NCBI GenBank assembly: GCA_045648765.1
Contig: JAZROQ010000014.1
Span: 1 to 7,737 of the forward strand
From: RGIG3009 sp045648765
GTDB taxonomy: Bacteria > Bacillota > Clostridia > Oscillospirales > Acutalibacteraceae
Reading direction: 5' to 3'
DNA: 7,737 bases
In this document: positions 6,417-7,737 of the stretch, piece by piece
Layout of the letters: each line of letters begins with the position of its first letter
Position numbering within the stretch: position 1 is the stretch's first letter
Notes under the pieces: generated by a model
The model's input: the letters and a program-made list of their open reading frames with translations, nothing else
What the model was told of the DNA's origin: nothing
Databases searched by the model: none
Translations under genes and position numbers: made by a program

Positions 6417-7721
6417 ATGGAAATTAACGTGGCTGCGGTAGCATTGGCGCATCCCTTTGAAGTGGGATACAACGAAGCGATGCCCCTGCTGAATCAAACC
6501 GCAAAAACATTAGAAGCACAAGGAATTGCCTGTGAAAACACCGGCGTGGTAATGCACGATTTGGAAACGGTTCGTTGTGCAGCAGAAAAATTAAAAACCT
6601 CCACCGCCGATGTTTTGTTAATCTGCATCGCTACGTGGAGCGAAGACCATCACTTGCTAGATTTGCTTTCTTATGTAGATATGCCCATTATTTTGCGAGC
6701 TTACCCTGCCTTTGATACAGGCTCACTTTGCTGTGCGCATCAAATTGGTGCCGTATTCAGAGATATCGGCAAAACGTGCGAGTTTGTTTATGGCGATGCA
6801 GACGATATTGCCTGTACCAAAGAAGTTAAAACCATTGCCACCGCCTATGCCCTTAAAAATTGCATGAACAAAACACGTGTCGGTGCTATTGGCGGTCGCG
6901 TAAAGGGCATGACAGAAATCGCCTACGACGAATTTGCAATCAAGAAAAAATTAGGTGCTCGTGTTGTTAACTTGGACGAAAAAGAAATGACGCAAAAAGT
7001 TGCCGAACTTTCCGACGCCGAAGCCGAAAAGTTGCTGGAAGAAAAACGCGACGTGTTAAAACCTTGCAAATGTTCGTCTTCCAAAGAATCCATGCTTGAA
7101 TCTATCAAGTATTATAAAGCACTAAAAGATTTGGCCAAAGAATATGAGCTGGAAGCATTGTCTGTGAAATGCTATACCACTTATATGGGAAAAATCTGTT
7201 TGGGTTATTCCCTTTTGGCAGAAGAAGGCATCGTCGGTTCTTGTGAAGGCGATGTCACTAATGCGCTGACCATGAAAATGATGTATGAGTTAAGCGGTAA
7301 ACCTATCAACAACACCGACCTACTGTACATTGACGATACTGCCAACACCATCTTGTTTGCCCACTGCGGTTCTTCCGGTTTTTCCATTGCCGAAGGCGAT
7401 GTCGAACTGGCACCTGTTCGTTTGGCAGAAACCGGCGTTTGCACCAAGTTCTTGGTCAAACCCGGCACCGTCACTGCAGTAAACATTTGCGGTCACGGTG
7501 AAGACTTACGTTTGTCATACATGGTAGGTGAAGCCGTACCGTGCGGCATGGAATTCCCCGGTAATCCTGTTAAAATCAAGTTCGACAAACCGGTTTCTCA
7601 AATCAATCGCGAAATTATGCAAAACGGTATTGGGCATCACTGGATGGTCGCTTACGGCGATTTTAGCAAAGAATTAGCACAGTATTGCAAAATCAACAAT
7701 ATTTGCATGTATAGCATTTAA
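6417..7721 (+). CDS. L-fucose/L-arabinose isomerase-like protein
   Basis: This 434-aa protein resembles the FucI/AraA superfamily, which interconverts aldoses and ketoses using Mn2+. The C-terminal catalytic part is clear: GSCEGDVTNALTMKMMYEL (274-292) with Glu277, YIDDT (304-308) with Asp306/307, and GIGHHWMVAYGD (404-415) with His407/408. These correspond to the Glu-Asp-His metal triad of fucose isomerase. The N-terminal half has alternating strands and helices (VAAVALAHP, DVLLICIATWSEDHH, MPIILRAYPAFDTGS, RVGAIGGRVKGM) typical of its two alpha/beta domains. E. coli FucI is about 590 aa, so this is a compact member. The ATG at 6417 lies 10 nt after the previous stop, behind AAAGAAG. An in-frame ATG at 6321 would add 32 residues but would overlap the epimerase gene by 86 bases and has no ribosome binding site. 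Substrate is unknown; some superfamily relatives lack isomerase activity, so the named reaction is inferred. Confidence 0.85.
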   Translation: MEINVAAVALAHPFEVGYNEAMPLLNQTAKTLEAQGIACENTGVVMHDLETVRCAAEKLKTSTADVLLICIATWSEDHHLLDLLSYVDMPIILRAYPAFDTGSLCCAHQIGAVFRDIGKTCEFVYGDADDIACTKEVKTIATAYALKNCMNKTRVGAIGGRVKGMTEIAYDEFAIKKKLGARVVNLDEKEMTQKVAELSDAEAEKLLEEKRDVLKPCKCSSSKESMLESIKYYKALKDLAKEYELEALSVKCYTTYMGKICLGYSLLAEEGIVGSCEGDVTNALTMKMMYELSGKPINNTDLLYIDDTANTILFAHCGSSGFSIAEGDVELAPVRLAETGVCTKFLVKPGTVTAVNICGHGEDLRLSYMVGEAVPCGMEFPGNPVKIKFDKPVSQINREIMQNGIGHHWMVAYGDFSKELAQYCKINNICMYSI

Positions 7722-7726
7722 AGAAA

Positions 7727-7732
7727 AGAGGA
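7727..7732 (+). promoter_or_regulatory. Ribosome binding site of a gene beginning just beyond the window
   Basis: AGAGGA lies 5 nt after the stop codon of the isomerase-like gene and 5 nt before the window edge. No terminator hairpin comes between them. A start codon within the next few bases beyond the window is expected, so the operon probably continues. Confidence 0.65.
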
Positions 7733-7737
7733 ACAAC

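Overview
The window looks like chromosomal DNA from a low-to-moderate GC member of the Bacillota, possibly an uncultured gut-type Clostridia or Bacilli lineage. The reasons are a perfect sigma-A-type promoter (TTGACA, 17 bp, TATAAT), strong AGGAGG or GGAGG ribosome binding sites before two genes, U-rich intrinsic terminators, a LacI/CcpA-type regulator and a MATE exporter. This assignment is inference; no rRNA, tRNA or other phylogenetic marker is present.

Layout. Bases 3-119 may be the 3' end of an unidentified plus-strand gene. A hairpin at 179-213 then separates it from a convergent minus-strand MATE-family exporter (1609 down to 233), which has its own promoter at 1648-1676. Just upstream lies a minus-strand LacI-family regulator (2715 down to 1717, GTG start) with its own terminator at 1678-1706. 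A 231-bp divergent control region (2716-2946) holds a consensus promoter. A LacI-type palindrome centred on CG fills the spacer of that promoter, and a weaker copy lies 81 bp upstream.

Four plus-strand genes follow, apparently one operon. They are a 603-aa protein fusing a kinase-like N-terminal region to a mannose-6-phosphate-isomerase-like cupin domain (2947-4758), a PIG-L/LmbE-type zinc deacetylase (4853-5569), an aldose-epimerase-like protein resembling DUF4380 (5573-6406) and an L-fucose/L-arabinose-isomerase-like protein (6417-7721). A 17-bp stem-loop lies between the first and second genes. The last three are packed with gaps of 3 and 10 nt. A Shine-Dalgarno sequence at the very end of the window points to at least one more gene beyond it.

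Working together (inference): the set looks like an inducible catabolic operon for an unusual, probably N-acetylated or amino sugar. Deacetylase, epimerase-like protein and two different aldose-ketose isomerase-like enzymes are controlled by the adjacent LacI repressor. No transporter, glycoside hydrolase or functional kinase for this sugar is visible, so substrate entry must be encoded elsewhere or further downstream. This combination is the best candidate in the window for a pathway that has not been characterised.
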